A stretch of DNA of 64,000 nucleotides from Nitratireductor thuwali (GCF_036621415.1 NZ_CP030941.1:868001-932000); one strand, 5' to 3'. Counted from the first letter of the stretch, positions 18,013 to 27,620 are shown. Notes: generated by a model from the sequence alone, not told the origin. Numbers and translations: made by a program.

Positions 18013-19196
18013 GCTCTGCAATCGATTTCCGCGCGGTCGACATCATCTTCGGGACCGACAAGGAGCGCGCCGCTGCCCTGCCCCTGCTCGACGCCGGTCG
18101 GACCCGGGGCGAGATCCTGGAGCAGACGGGGGCGGTGCTCGGCTGCGCCGGCTGCGACCTGACGGTGGAACGGGGCGAGATCTCCGTGCTGATGGGCCTT
18201 TCGGGCTCCGGTAAATCGACGCTCCTGCGCGCCGTCAACCGGCTGAACAAGGTCGCGCGCGGCGACGTGCTCGTCCACGACGGCGACTGGCAGGCCAATG
18301 TCGTGACCTGCTCGGAAGGAGAGCTGCGCAAGATTCGCCGCGAATGCGTCGCCATGGTCTTCCAGCAATTCGCGCTGCTGCCATGGCGCACGGTGGCCGA
18401 GAATGTCGGCTTCGGGCTGGAGCTTTCCGGCTTCCCGGCGAAACAGCGCGCCGAGCGCGTGATGGCCCAGCTCGAACTGGTGCATCTGGAGGATTGGGCC
18501 GGCAAATATGCCCATGAGCTTTCCGGCGGCATGCAGCAGCGCGTGGGCCTGGCCCGCGCCTTCGCGACCGAAGCGCCCATTCTCCTGATGGACGAGCCCT
18601 TTTCCGCGCTCGACCCGCTGATCCGCACGAAGCTACAGGACGAGCTTCTCGAACTCCAGGAGCGCTTGAAAAAGACGATCCTGTTCGTCAGCCACGATCT
18701 GGAGGAGGCGCTGAAGATCGGCAACCGCATCTCGATCATGGACGGCGGCCGCATCGTGCAGACCGGCGCGCCCGAGGACATCGTGCTGAAGCCTGGAACC
18801 GACTATGTGCGCGAGTTCATCTCCAACGTGAACCCGCTCTCGGTCCTGACCGCCTGGAACGTGATGCGCGACGCCCGCGACCTGGAGGCTGCCGGCGAAG
18901 GCTGGCTGTGGCTCGACCGGCGCAGGACGACGCGCTTCAAGCTCGACGACAAGATGCTGGTGGTCGCTGCGGAGCGCGACGAGAAGCCGGCGATCTGGGT
19001 TTCCTGCGACAAGATCGAGACGCTGCCGGAGGACCGCCCCAAGGTCTATTGGGCGCATGCAGGAACGCCGCTCAAGACGGTCATGCACGCCATGCACCAG
19101 TCGCATACGGCCCCGGTCGCCGTTTTCGACGACGCCTCGCGCTTTCTGGGCGCGATCGGCATCAGGGATGTTTTGAAGTCGGTGTTGAGAAGGTAG
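18009..19196 (+). CDS. choV: Choline ABC transporter ATP-binding protein
   Basis: 395 aa. It has an ATPase domain with Walker [10 protein letters not shown], signature [10 protein letters not shown] and Walker [14 protein letters not shown], preceded by the N-terminal extension typical of the ProV/ChoV group. A C-terminal CBS-like region (about 275-395) may regulate transport by ionic strength or nucleotides. The ATG overlaps the choW stop. It powers choline uptake with ChoX and ChoW. Confidence 0.93.
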   Translation: MSSAIDFRAVDIIFGTDKERAAALPLLDAGRTRGEILEQTGAVLGCAGCDLTVERGEISVLMGLSGSGKSTLLRAVNRLNKVARGDVLVHDGDWQANVVTCSEGELRKIRRECVAMVFQQFALLPWRTVAENVGFGLELSGFPAKQRAERVMAQLELVHLEDWAGKYAHELSGGMQQRVGLARAFATEAPILLMDEPFSALDPLIRTKLQDELLELQERLKKTILFVSHDLEEALKIGNRISIMDGGRIVQTGAPEDIVLKPGTDYVREFISNVNPLSVLTAWNVMRDARDLEAAGEGWLWLDRRRTTRFKLDDKMLVVAAERDEKPAIWVSCDKIETLPEDRPKVYWAHAGTPLKTVMHAMHQSHTAPVAVFDDASRFLGAIGIRDVLKSVLRR

Positions 19197-19278
19197 GCGC
19201 ACTCAGCGTGCCGCCCTTCCCCCGATGCCGTTCCGCCGTTACTGTGCGCCTTCCATTTCACCAGAGGAGGCGCATTTC

Positions 19279-20040
19279 ATGAATCCATCCGGCATTGTTG
19301 CGATCGTCACGGGCGGCGGCTCGGGCCTTGGCGAAGCCACGGCGCGCGCCCTTGCCGCCAAAGGCGCAAAGGTGGCGATTGCTGATGTAGGCATGGACCG
19401 GGCGGAAAAAGTGGCCGGCGAGATCGGCGGCATCGCCGTCAAATGCGACGTGACGAGCGCCGAGGACGGCGAGGCGGCCGTCGCCGCCGTCAGCGGGAAG
19501 CTGGGCGGACCCCGCATTCTCGTCAATTGCGCGGGCATCGCCGTCGCCATGAAGACGGTCGGCAAGGATGGTCCCCATCCGCTCGATCTTTACCGCAAGG
19601 TCATCGAGATCAACCTGATCGGCTCGTTCAACATGATCCGCCTCTTCGCCGCGCAGGCCCAGGAACTGGAACCGCTGGAGGGCGGTGAGCGCGGCGTGAT
19701 CGTGAACACGGCTTCCGTGGCGGCCTTTGACGGGCAGATCGGCCAGGCGGCCTATTCCTCGTCCAAGGGCGGCATCGTCGGCATGACCCTGCCCGTCGCG
19801 CGCGACCTTTCGCGCGCCGGCATAAGGGTGTGCACGATCGCGCCCGGCATCTTCAAGACGCCGATGATGGCCGGGCTGCCCGAAGACGCCCAGGCTTCGC
19901 TCGGCCAGCAGGTTCCCTTCCCGCCCCGCCTGGGCGATCCGTCGGAATATGCGAGCCTGGCCTGCCACATCGTCGAGAACCAGATGCTCAACGGCGAGAC
20001 CATCCGCCTCGACGGCGCCATACGCATGGCGCCGCGCTGA
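19279..20040 (+). CDS. SDR oxidoreductase, 3-hydroxyacyl-CoA dehydrogenase type-2-like
   Basis: 253 aa classical short-chain dehydrogenase. The cofactor motif is TGGGSGLG near the N-terminus, NCAG follows, and the catalytic Ser and YSSSK are in place ([23 protein letters not shown]). The overall pattern resembles the HSD10 / type-2 3-hydroxyacyl-CoA dehydrogenase group, which oxidises short or branched 3-hydroxyacyl-CoA with NAD. I start at the ATG at 19279, which follows AGGAGG by 8 bases. A CoA-transferase gene begins five bases after its stop, supporting a role in acyl-CoA catabolism. Confidence 0.88.
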   Translation: MNPSGIVAIVTGGGSGLGEATARALAAKGAKVAIADVGMDRAEKVAGEIGGIAVKCDVTSAEDGEAAVAAVSGKLGGPRILVNCAGIAVAMKTVGKDGPHPLDLYRKVIEINLIGSFNMIRLFAAQAQELEPLEGGERGVIVNTASVAAFDGQIGQAAYSSSKGGIVGMTLPVARDLSRAGIRVCTIAPGIFKTPMMAGLPEDAQASLGQQVPFPPRLGDPSEYASLACHIVENQMLNGETIRLDGAIRMAPR

Positions 20041-20044
20041 AGAC

Positions 20045-21202
20045 ATGCCAGCCGAGCGCCATGGTCCGCTTTCCGGCCTCCTCGTCATCGAGATGGCGGG
20101 GCTGGGGCCAGTGCCGCTGGCCGGGCTGATGCTGGCGGAGATGGGAGCGTCGGTGCTGCGCATCGAGCGCAAGGACGCCGCCCGCCCCTTCCTGAACCTG
20201 CCTCCGGAAATGGATCTTGAAAGGCACGGCCGCCGGATATTGAAGCTCGACCTGAAGCAGGAAGCCGGGCGCACGCTCCTCCTGCGCCTGGTCGGCCGGG
20301 CCGACCTATTGATGGAAGGATTCCGGCCGGGCGTGATGGAGCGTCTCGGCGTCGGGCCGGACGAGGCCCGCGCCCGCAACCCGAAGCTCATTTACGCGCG
20401 GATGACCGGCTATGGCCAGGAAGGGCCGCTGGCCCGGCAGGCCGGCCACGACCTCACCTATCTTGCCTATTCGGGCGTATTGTCGATGATGGGGCCGGCC
20501 GAGGGCAAGCCCGTGCCGCCGCTCAATCTCGTCGGCGACTATGGCGGCGGCACCATGTTTCTCCTGACGGGCATACTGGCAGCACTCGTGGAACGCGGGC
20601 GCTCCGGGCTTGGCCAAGTGGTGGACGCGGCAATGACCGACGGGGCCTCGATGCTGGCGGCGCCCTTCTTCAGCTTCGTGGCGGCCGGCATCTGGAGCGC
20701 CGCGCGCGGCCGCAACCTTCTGGACGGCGGCGCGCCCTTTTACGATACCTACGAGACCGCGGATGCCCGTTTCATGGCGGTCGCCTGCCTGGAGCCGCAG
20801 TTCTTCGCCGAGTTCGCGCGGCTGCTGCCCCTCGGCGAGGCGCTTGCCGGCAACCAGTACGACCGCGCCGTCTGGCCGCAGATGCGCGACGCCATCGCAC
20901 GGCGCATCGCCGAGCGCACGCAGGCGGAGTGGACCGTTCTTTTCGAAGGAACCGACGCCTGCGTTGCGCCCGTCCTGACGCTTGAGGAGGCCGCCGCCCA
21001 TCCGCACAACCGCGCCCGCGCCGTGCATGCCACCAAGGCCGGCTTCACCCGCCCCGCCCCCGCGCCGCGGCTCGACCGAACGCCCCTTCGCCTTGCCGGC
21101 GAGGCAGGTGCCGCAGGCTCGCTGAAGGAGTTCGGAGTTGGGCCTGAAGAGTTCGACAGCCTTGCCGCCGCCGGCATTATCGGCCAGAGCGAACCGGAAT
21201 AG
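20045..21202 (+). CDS. Family III CoA-transferase / alpha-methylacyl-CoA racemase-like (CaiB/BaiF)
   Basis: 385 aa. The CaiB/BaiF fold is shown by GLLVIEMAGLGPVPLAGLMLAEMGA at the N-terminus, DLLMEGFRPGVMERLG, and the NLVGDYGGG segment with the catalytic Asp near residue 160. The length and the AGLGP motif favour alpha-methylacyl-CoA racemase over a transferase, but reading alone does not settle it. Start at 20045, five bases after the SDR stop, so the two are an operon for branched acyl-CoA metabolism. Confidence 0.88.
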   Translation: MPAERHGPLSGLLVIEMAGLGPVPLAGLMLAEMGASVLRIERKDAARPFLNLPPEMDLERHGRRILKLDLKQEAGRTLLLRLVGRADLLMEGFRPGVMERLGVGPDEARARNPKLIYARMTGYGQEGPLARQAGHDLTYLAYSGVLSMMGPAEGKPVPPLNLVGDYGGGTMFLLTGILAALVERGRSGLGQVVDAAMTDGASMLAAPFFSFVAAGIWSAARGRNLLDGGAPFYDTYETADARFMAVACLEPQFFAEFARLLPLGEALAGNQYDRAVWPQMRDAIARRIAERTQAEWTVLFEGTDACVAPVLTLEEAAAHPHNRARAVHATKAGFTRPAPAPRLDRTPLRLAGEAGAAGSLKEFGVGPEEFDSLAAAGIIGQSEPE

Positions 21203-21217
21203 CCAGCGGAGCCCGAT

Positions 21218-21976
21218 ATGCCGGACGAGAAGAAGGACGTGATACTGGAGACGGACGCCGACGCAATCCGTCTTGCCAAAACGCTGATGCGGCAGGCGCG
21301 TTTCGCCGCCCTCGCCACGCTCGACCCCGAGGACGGGGGGCCGCTGGCCACCCGCGTGGCGGTGGCGACCGACATGGACGGCGCGCCGCTGATCCTCGTC
21401 TCGGCGCTTTCCGCCCACACCAGGGCGATTGAAGCGGATGCGCGCTGCTCGCTCCTTCTCGGGGAGCCCGGCAAGGGCGACCCGCTCGCCCATCCCCGCC
21501 TGACGCTCAAGGCGCAGGCGGTGCAGCTTTCCGCGGGCACGCCAGCGCAGGAACAGGCTAGGCGGCGCTACCTCAACCGCCACCCCAAGGCCGGCCTTTA
21601 TGCCGGATTTGCCGACTTCGCCTTCTACCGGCTGGAGCCGGGCGCCGGGCTTCTCAACGGGGGTTTCGCCCGGGCCTACAAGCTTATGCCGGACGAGTTG
21701 CTGACGGCGGGCCCGGCACTCGATGCGCTTGCCCGCGCCGAGCAGGCGGCGATCGATCACATGAACGAGGACCATGCCGACGCCGTGGCCAACTACGCCC
21801 GCCACTTCTGCAAGGCGAAACCGGGAAAGTGGCGGCTGACGGGCATCGATCCGGAAGGCATCGATCTGTCGCTTGGCGACGCGCAGCAACGCATCTTCTT
21901 CGACACGGCGCTGAACGATGCAGGCGAGATGAGGCCTGTCCTCGTCGCCATGGCCAAGGCGGCGCGCGGGACGTGA
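21218..21976 (+). CDS. HugZ-like pyridoxamine-5'-phosphate-oxidase-fold protein with DUF2470
   Basis: 252 aa. The N-terminal FMN-binding split-barrel domain covers about residues 12-150, and the C-terminal DUF2470 domain begins at DHMNEDHADAVANYARHF. This architecture is shared with HugZ/HutZ haem-degrading proteins and with many uncharacterised flavoproteins. It is the third gene of the plus-strand run and overlaps the TrmH-like gene by four bases. Haem use is not otherwise hinted at here. Confidence 0.85.
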   Translation: MPDEKKDVILETDADAIRLAKTLMRQARFAALATLDPEDGGPLATRVAVATDMDGAPLILVSALSAHTRAIEADARCSLLLGEPGKGDPLAHPRLTLKAQAVQLSAGTPAQEQARRRYLNRHPKAGLYAGFADFAFYRLEPGAGLLNGGFARAYKLMPDELLTAGPALDALARAEQAAIDHMNEDHADAVANYARHFCKAKPGKWRLTGIDPEGIDLSLGDAQQRIFFDTALNDAGEMRPVLVAMAKAARGT

Positions 21977-22785
21977 GCAAGGCCAACATCATCCGCATCG
22001 ACAGCGTCGACGACGAGCGCATCGCCGCCTACCGCGATGTGCGCGAACGCGATCTCGTGGGCCGGCAGGGCCGGTTCATCGCTGAGGGCCGCGTCGTCCT
22101 CAACGTGCTCTTCGCCAGCAGCCGCTTTGCCGCCGAATCCGTATTCCTGCGCGAGAACCGGCTCGCCGGGCTGGAGGACCTTCTGGAGCGGATAGACGAC
22201 GACATTCCGGTCTATGTGGCGTCAGGCGACGTCATGGACGGCATCGCCGGCTTTCACATGCATCGCGGCATATTGGCGATCGGCAGGCGCACGCAAGAGG
22301 AAGATGCCGCCGCGCTCCTGGCGAAAATGCCGCCGGCGGCGCTCGTCGTGGCTCTTTGCGGCATAGCGAATCACGACAATATGGGCGCGATCTTCCGCAA
22401 CGCGGCCGCTTTCGGGGCCGATGCGGTGCTCTTCGACCAGACCTGCTGCGATCCGCTCTACCGCAAGGCCATTCGGGTTTCGGTGGGCGCCGCGCTGAAA
22501 GTGCCGTTCGCGAAGATCGAAAACGGGACGGCGATGGTCGAGGCGCTGGAAAGCGAGGGCTTCGACATCGTCGCCCTCAGCCCGGCCGGCCGCATCGACA
22601 TATGCGCCGTGAAAAGAGGCAGGCGCTGCGCGCTCCTTCTGGGGGCGGAAGGTCCGGGATTGCCCGGAGACCTGCTGGAAAGGCTGCCATCCGTACGGAT
22701 TTCCATGCGCGAGGATTTCGACAGCCTCAACGTGGCGGCCGCCTCCGCGATTGCCCTGCATCGGCTGTGGCAGGCGCCGGAGTGA
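21973..22785 (+). CDS. TrmH/SpoU-family RNA methyltransferase
   Basis: 270 aa. The GTG at 21973 overlaps the previous stop (GTGA), which is why I prefer it to upstream in-frame codons. A substrate-binding N-domain is followed by the SPOUT knot: NHDNMGAIFRNAAAFGADAV (motif 1), LLLGAEGPGLPGDL (motif 2) and FDSLNVAAASAIALH (motif 3). These enzymes 2'-O-methylate tRNA or rRNA. Which site is modified cannot be read from the sequence. Its stop lies four bases from that of the convergent coiled-coil gene. Confidence 0.9.
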   Translation: MSKANIIRIDSVDDERIAAYRDVRERDLVGRQGRFIAEGRVVLNVLFASSRFAAESVFLRENRLAGLEDLLERIDDDIPVYVASGDVMDGIAGFHMHRGILAIGRRTQEEDAAALLAKMPPAALVVALCGIANHDNMGAIFRNAAAFGADAVLFDQTCCDPLYRKAIRVSVGAALKVPFAKIENGTAMVEALESEGFDIVALSPAGRIDICAVKRGRRCALLLGAEGPGLPGDLLERLPSVRISMREDFDSLNVAAASAIALHRLWQAPE

Positions 22786-22789
22786 TTGC

Positions 22790-24001
22790 CTACTGCGCCG
22801 GCGCGCCCTCGCGCAGGGCGCGCACGCGCTCGGCAAGGCTGGGCGGATGCTGTCCGGCGGCACCGGCCGGATGGTCTTCCGCCGAACCGAGCACCTTTTC
22901 GATGGGCGAGCCAGGACCTTCGAGCTGGGCGGCCATGTTGACGACTTCCGCCGCCAGACTGGCGATCTGCTCGCGCAGGGCCGCGTCTCCCGGAGCCGGC
23001 CCCTCGCCCGCATCGGCGCTGGCCGATAGCCTTTCGCGAAGCTTCCTGTTCTCGCGCATCAATGTCGCCAGGCGCGACTGCATGCGCTGCCTTACGGCGT
23101 CGCCCTCGCCCTCGCCGCCCGAAGCAAGCAGCGACGAGAGCTGCAGGGAAAGGTCGGCGACCTGCGTCTCCAACCGCTCCCTCTGCCGTTCCGCGTCCTC
23201 GAGCCTGCTCGACGCACCGGCGTCGGCCTGGGCGGTTTCGCGAATCTTCGTCTTCAAGCGCTCTATCTCCCTCTCGCGCCGCTCCAGCGCCTCGTCGCGC
23301 GTGGAAAGCGTCGTGATCATGCGCTCGAGCTTCCGGTCGAGAACCGCCGCGCGCTGCTGCGCGACCTTGAGCGCCTCCTCGACCTCCTTGCGCTCGGCCA
23401 CCGCCTGGCGCGTTTCGTCGATGGCCTCGCGGCGCTGGTTTCGCAACTGGCCGATCGTGTCCTTGAGTTGCTCTATATCGGATTCGCGGGAGACGATTTC
23501 GATCTGGCGGCTGCTGGCCGTCAGGCTGGCTTCCTCGTAGAGCCTGGACAGTTCTTCCACTTGCGAAAGCTGCTCCTTGAGCTGCGCCTCGGCTTTTTCC
23601 AGACGGGCGGTCAGCGACTTGACGTCGCTTTCCCGCATGGAAAGCCTGGTCGTGAGTTCCTTGTGCTCACTTTCCATTTCCTCGATGCGCGCCCGGTGGA
23701 CGTCAAGTTCTCCGGTGAGCGCCGCGATGTGCTCGCGCTGCGTGTTCAGCACCACGAGATCCTCGACCGTGCGCTTGTGCAGAGCCTCCGCCTTCATCTC
23801 CAGCTTGCGCACGGTCATGGCGTTCTCCGCCCGCAAAACGTCGAACTCGGCCTCCAGCTCCGCTCTGGAAAGCGGCATGGTTGCTTCCATGCGCTTGCGG
23901 GCGAGCTGCCCTGCCCGCCGCCACAGCACGGGCGCCGCCAGGAGCGCGAGGAGGCCGGCGACGAGGAAGCCGAGTATGAAGGAAAGCAGGGTCTGAATCA
24001 C
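22790..24001 (-). CDS. Membrane-anchored long coiled-coil protein
   Basis: About 403 aa from the GTG at 24001; an ATG at 24043 is the alternative start. A single transmembrane helix (IQTLLSFILGFLVAGLLALLAAPVLW) occupies residues 2-27. A nearly unbroken coiled coil runs to about residue 320, then a Pro/Gly-rich tail. Similar proteins are common in Hyphomicrobiales but uncharacterised. Topology places the coil in the cytoplasm if the positive-inside rule holds (RRAGQLARKRM after the helix). It is convergent with the TrmH-like gene. Confidence 0.8.
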   Translation of the reverse strand: MIQTLLSFILGFLVAGLLALLAAPVLWRRAGQLARKRMEATMPLSRAELEAEFDVLRAENAMTVRKLEMKAEALHKRTVEDLVVLNTQREHIAALTGELDVHRARIEEMESEHKELTTRLSMRESDVKSLTARLEKAEAQLKEQLSQVEELSRLYEEASLTASSRQIEIVSRESDIEQLKDTIGQLRNQRREAIDETRQAVAERKEVEEALKVAQQRAAVLDRKLERMITTLSTRDEALERREREIERLKTKIRETAQADAGASSRLEDAERQRERLETQVADLSLQLSSLLASGGEGEGDAVRQRMQSRLATLMRENRKLRERLSASADAGEGPAPGDAALREQIASLAAEVVNMAAQLEGPGSPIEKVLGSAEDHPAGAAGQHPPSLAERVRALREGAPAQ

Positions 24002-24147
24002 AAGGTCAGGTCCATGGGCGTGCACATGCGGCCGAAGCGCCATGCACCCGAAACTGCACGGCAAGGCACTCTGCCATGGCTGCTCGCCATAAATCTAGAC
24101 TCGCTTACCGTTTAATAGCCGCCGAGCGACATGGCCCCCGCCGCCGA

Positions 24148-24735
24148 TCAGAAGGGATTCCAGGTGGGCCTGGGCGTCATTTTCAAATAGCCGAGATTGA
24201 CGCCGAGCCGCGCCCCCACGCCGGTACGGATGGGCACGATGAGCACCTGGCCGTTTTTCAGCACGTTGAAGCCCAGCCCCGCCACGAAATAGGCCGACCC
24301 GGCGACGCCGCCGTAGCGCCGGTAGAGGCTTGCGACCTGATCGAGATTGTAGACGAGCACCATGACGCGCGAGCCCTGCGCGCCGAAGTCCCAGCCGACG
24401 GAAGGTCCCTGCCAGAAGACGGAATGATCTCCCGCATTCTTGGTATAGAGAGTGCCCTCGCCATAGGTCAGGCCGCCGACAATGGCGCCGGAACCTTCCT
24501 GGCCCAGCACGTAGCCATTGGGCAGGCCATAGGTGGAGAAAACCTTCTCGACGAGGGTTGCAAGACCTCCGGTGGTGGCGCCGAAGAACTGTTCGCCGGC
24601 CGTCACGATCTCGTCCACCGTGTAGCCGTTGTCTTGCGCCGAAGCACGCGCCGGCGCCAGGGCGGCAAGCACGGCCATGGCAAGAACGACTGCAAACTTT
24701 CGCGCGCCGATGCGCTCGAAGAGACCTTGAACCAT
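24148..24735 (-). CDS. DUF1134 family exported protein
   Basis: 195 aa with a signal peptide (MVQGLFERIGARKFAVVLAM..., cleavage after ARASAQ near residue 33). The mature part matches DUF1134/EipB-neighbour-type beta-rich proteins: GATTGGLATLVEKVFSTYGLPNGYV, and a GPSVGWDFGAQGSRVMVLVYNL core. The role is unknown, but homologues are conserved in alphaproteobacteria. I start at the ATG at 24735, which follows GGAGAAG; the frame is open further upstream. It is divergent from chpT. Confidence 0.88.
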   Translation of the reverse strand: MVQGLFERIGARKFAVVLAMAVLAALAPARASAQDNGYTVDEIVTAGEQFFGATTGGLATLVEKVFSTYGLPNGYVLGQEGSGAIVGGLTYGEGTLYTKNAGDHSVFWQGPSVGWDFGAQGSRVMVLVYNLDQVASLYRRYGGVAGSAYFVAGLGFNVLKNGQVLIVPIRTGVGARLGVNLGYLKMTPRPTWNPF

Positions 24736-25080
24736 TACATTCTTCTCCGTTGTAAAGCGTCGAAACGCCTTTGCTCCTGCGGCTCCGCTACCCCTCACCC
24801 CGCCAACGGGCTTATCTAAGATTCGATTCTATGCCGTAATCCTTTTTCAACCATTAAGCCCCCACTTCTTCCATCAGGGCCTGCATGCGGTCCAGGCGTT
24901 GGGGACCAGTCGGACGCCGGTGCGCGTGCGCCCGTTATGCACGTTCGGGTTGAGGGGCCATTTATTGCCGGTCGGCCCGGTGGTGTGTACGAAGAAACCG
25001 GCTATAGCTATAGCGATTCGCCGGCATGGCTCGCGCCATGCCAGTTCGGCTTGGAAAGCGATCCAGGGGACGGCTCGGAT
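24736..25080. promoter_or_regulatory. Intergenic region between DUF1134 and chpT with GANTC sites
   Basis: 345 bases without a supported gene. Tandem GATTC sites at 24820-24824 and 24825-24829, and another at 25015-25019, are targets of the CcrM methylase known in this class. A 12-nt palindrome CTATAGCTATAG lies near 25001-25012. Promoters for both divergent genes must be here, but I see no clear -35/-10 pair. Confidence 0.45.
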
Positions 25081-25710
25081 ATGACCGACATTTTCTCGCT
25101 CAGCGCGACAGACCTCGCAGCCCTTTTGTGCAGCCGCGTCTGCCATGACATCATCTCTCCGGTGGGCGCGATCAACAACGGATTGGAACTGCTGGACGAG
25201 GGCGGCGCCGACGAGGACGCCATGCAGCTCATCCGTGCCAGCGCGGTCAACGCCTCGGCCCGTCTTCAGTTCGCGCGCCTTGCCTTCGGTGCAGCCGGCT
25301 CCGCGGGCATGCAGATCGACACGGGCGATGCCCAGAACGTCGCAACGGCCTTTATCCGCAACGAAAAGCCCGAACTGGAATGGATCGGCAACCGGGCCCT
25401 TCTGCCGAAGAACAAGGTCAAGCTGCTGCTCAACCTGATCCTGATCTCCAACACGGCGATACCGCGCGGCGGCAAGCTGACCGTGCGCCTGGACGATCTG
25501 GAAACGGCGCCTCGCTTCACCATCAACGCCAATGGACCGATGGTGCGCGTGCCGGCGAAATTCCTCGAGCTTCACGCCGGGCGCCAGCCCGAAGAAGCCA
25601 TCGATGCCCACAGCGTCCAGTTCTATTACACGATGCTTCTGGCGCGGGAGACGGGAATGACCATCTCGATCCGGGCAGGTGCCGAGGAAATCATCCTGTC
25701 GGCCGCTTAG
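25081..25710 (+). CDS. chpT: Histidine phosphotransferase ChpT
   Basis: 209 aa. It is the phosphotransfer hub between the CckA kinase and the regulators CtrA and CpdR. The N-terminal four-helix dimerisation domain has the phosphoacceptor His in CSRVCHDIISPVGAINNGLEL (about residue 24). The C-terminal half is a degenerate histidine-kinase-like domain without the ATP-binding N/G boxes. I start at the ATG at 25081 because the upstream in-frame part has no family resemblance. A response regulator and ctrA follow within 2 kb, supporting the assignment. Confidence 0.9.
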   Translation: MTDIFSLSATDLAALLCSRVCHDIISPVGAINNGLELLDEGGADEDAMQLIRASAVNASARLQFARLAFGAAGSAGMQIDTGDAQNVATAFIRNEKPELEWIGNRALLPKNKVKLLLNLILISNTAIPRGGKLTVRLDDLETAPRFTINANGPMVRVPAKFLELHAGRQPEEAIDAHSVQFYYTMLLARETGMTISIRAGAEEIILSAA

Positions 25711-25717
25711 CTGAAAA

Positions 25718-25725
25718 TTAACCAT
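25718..25725 (+). promoter_or_regulatory. Candidate CtrA half-site upstream of the response regulator
   Basis: TTAACCAT, 84 bases before the response-regulator start, resembles the CtrA-binding half-site described for rhizobia. It is short, so chance occurrence is possible. Confidence 0.35.
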
Positions 25726-25808
25726 GCCTGTTTGCGACGGCTTTACCAACCCATGCGAGTATAATGGGACATGCGGGACCGCCCGCAAGGCAACAGGAAA
25801 CGGAAACC

Positions 25809-26177
25809 ATGAAACGCTGCCTGATCGTCGACGATTCGAGCGTCATTCGCAAAGTCGCGAAGCGGATCCTGGCCGGTCCTGATATGCTTGTGGCAGAGGC
25901 TGGCTCGGCCTATGAAGCCATCGAGATCTGCACCCATGAAATGCCGGAAGCCATCGTCGTGGACGCGACCCTGCCCGACATGGACGCGGCGGAACTGATC
26001 TCACGCCTGGTGGCGCTGGACCCGGACGCCAAGCCGCACATCCTGCTGTGCACCTACGCGATGGACATTGGGCCGATCATGCGGGCCAAGCGCGCCGGCG
26101 CCGCCGGCTATATGCTCAAGCCGTTCACCCGGGCACAGCTTCTGAACAATTTCCGCCAGCTCCAGGCGGCCGCCTAG
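25809..26177 (+). CDS. Single-domain response regulator
   Basis: 122 aa receiver domain alone. Acidic pocket residues are in IVDDSS, the phosphoacceptor Asp in VVDATLPDMD (about residue 53), the switch Thr in LLCTYAMD, and the conserved Lys in LKPF. No output domain is present. Placement between chpT and ctrA suggests it receives or buffers phosphoryl groups in the CckA-ChpT-CtrA circuit, as CpdR or DivK do, but it is not clearly either one. The start at 25809 follows GGAAAC. Confidence 0.88.
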   Translation: MKRCLIVDDSSVIRKVAKRILAGPDMLVAEAGSAYEAIEICTHEMPEAIVVDATLPDMDAAELISRLVALDPDAKPHILLCTYAMDIGPIMRAKRAGAAGYMLKPFTRAQLLNNFRQLQAAA

Positions 26178-26243
26178 AGCAAATCCAGGAAAAGTGGAAG
26201 CCGGCTTTCCGTCCGGAATTGCGTGAAATCAAACAGTTGGATC
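26178..26243. repeat. Rhizobial-type intergenic palindromic repeat
   Basis: Sequence with the form AGCAAATCCAGGAAAAGTGGAAGCCGGCTTTCCGTCCGGAATTGCGTG, a degenerate inverted repeat of a kind scattered through rhizobial intergenic regions; an AAAGATCATGCC tail element is nearby at about 26318. Recognised by pattern only. Confidence 0.4.
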
Positions 26244-26370
26244 AGTTCGGCGCTTCTGTGAAACGGTGAACTGATCTGAAGCGTGATCCCCAACTCCGGA
26301 CAACAGATTCTGGCAAAAGATCATGCCCCGGCAATCGGCCGGCAACGGCAGTTCACGCGAGCCATCACAC

Positions 26371-26398
26371 AAACGAAAAACCCGGCGCTGGCCGGGTT
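26371..26398 (-). terminator. Rho-independent terminator of ctrA
   Basis: Read on the minus strand: an 8-bp perfect stem (AACCCGGC/GCCGGGTT), a four-base loop and a run of T, 25 bases after the ctrA stop. Confidence 0.8.
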
Positions 26399-26422
26399 CA
26401 TCGAAGAGCAGTTTCGGCCGTC

Positions 26423-27118
26423 TCAGGCGCTTTCGCGGATTTCCTCGGGCTCGCGCAGCACATAGCCGCGGCCCCATACCGTCTCGATATAGTTCTGCCC
26501 GCCGGAAGCGGTATCGAGCTTCTTGCGCAGCTTGCAGATGAAGACGTCGATGATCTTCAGTTCCGGCTCGTCCATGCCGCCGTAAAGGTGGTTGAGGAAC
26601 ATTTCCTTGGTCAGCGTCGTGCCCTTGCGCAGCGAGAGCAGCTCCAGCATCTGGTATTCCTTGCCCGTCAGATGCACGCGCTGGCCGGCGACTTCCACCG
26701 TCTTGGCGTCGAGATTGACCACCAGGTCGCCGGTCGTGATGATCGACTGGGCGTGACCTTTCGAGCGGCGGACGATCGCGTGGATGCGGGCGACGAGCTC
26801 GTCCTTGTGGAACGGCTTGGTCATGTAGTCGTCGGCGCCGAAACCCAGCCCCCTGACCTTGTCCTCGATGCCGGCCATGCCCGAAAGGATCAGGATCGGC
26901 GTCTTGACCTTGGAAAGGCGAAGCGTCCGCAACACTTCGTAGCCCGACATGTCGGGCAGGTTCAGGTCCAGAAGGATTATGTCGTAGTCGTACAGTTTAC
27001 CGAGATCGACACCTTCTTCGCCGAGATCCGTCGTATAGACGTTAAAGCTCTCCGACTTCAGCATCAGCTCGATGCTCTGTGCGGTTGCACTGTCGTCTTC
27101 AATCAGCAAAACGCGCAT
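26423..27118 (-). CDS. ctrA: Cell-cycle master regulator CtrA
   Basis: 231 aa OmpR-type response regulator. The receiver domain (1-120) has the phosphoacceptor Asp in [21 protein letters not shown] (residue 51) and Lys in [11 protein letters not shown]. The C-terminal winged helix (about 130-225) includes [14 protein letters not shown] and [22 protein letters not shown], a nearly invariant CtrA stretch. It controls cell division, flagellar and replication genes in alphaproteobacteria. The ATG at 27118 is chosen because MRVLLIEDD is the usual CtrA start. GANTC sites and a TTAACCAT-like box upstream fit methylation-linked and autoregulated transcription. Confidence 0.97.
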   Translation of the reverse strand: MRVLLIEDDSATAQSIELMLKSESFNVYTTDLGEEGVDLGKLYDYDIILLDLNLPDMSGYEVLRTLRLSKVKTPILILSGMAGIEDKVRGLGFGADDYMTKPFHKDELVARIHAIVRRSKGHAQSIITTGDLVVNLDAKTVEVAGQRVHLTGKEYQMLELLSLRKGTTLTKEMFLNHLYGGMDEPELKIIDVFICKLRKKLDTASGGQNYIETVWGRGYVLREPEEIRESA

Positions 27119-27620
27119 GTTATTCCCCTTTTCCGCCGCCGAACCGGGTTGAGCAGACATCCGGCACCGGAGCAGTGATCGCCTGAATCGGAGGCTGCCA
27201 GTTAATGGTTAACAAAATCTGATTCAGCATGGCAAGAGCTAACAGCGCTTTTTAGCTTTTTCAGACACGTTGTTGAATCCAAATACTGAATCACCCTCAC
27301 CGAATTTTCCTTATCGCCGGCCAAAACGCCGTTCCATCCTGCCGTTCGGCAGGCGCGAGCGTCCCGATCGTAAATACCGCGGCCGTCCCTGACCTGTACC
27401 CGAAGGCATTCATCGTCCCCGGCCGAAGGCTGCGACCGCTCAAAACCCCCTGGGGATTTTTACCGGGCCTTAAGCCATGGCCCTTATGATTAACAATGCC
27501 CGTAAACGAATGGTTACCAGGCAGGCTGAATCTTAGGATTTTGTTTTCCAAGCCAGCTTCACCCATTCACTGCCGGCCCTGTAGCTATGTGTATTTACGC
27601 AGCGTTTTCTGGGAGTTCTG
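27119..27620. promoter_or_regulatory. ctrA / fliJ-like intergenic regulatory region
   Basis: 502 bases between divergent genes. Five GANTC sites occur (27185-27189, 27221-27225, 27275-27279, 27288-27292, 27528-27532). TTAACCAT is present on the minus strand at 27205-27212, about 90 bases before the ctrA start, and a weaker AATGGTTACC at about 27510. These match the known logic of ctrA promoters: CcrM methylation and CtrA self-binding. Confidence 0.55.

Noticed and set aside
24874..25788. 304-aa minus-strand open frame
   Set aside because: Antisense to chpT; no recognisable domain.
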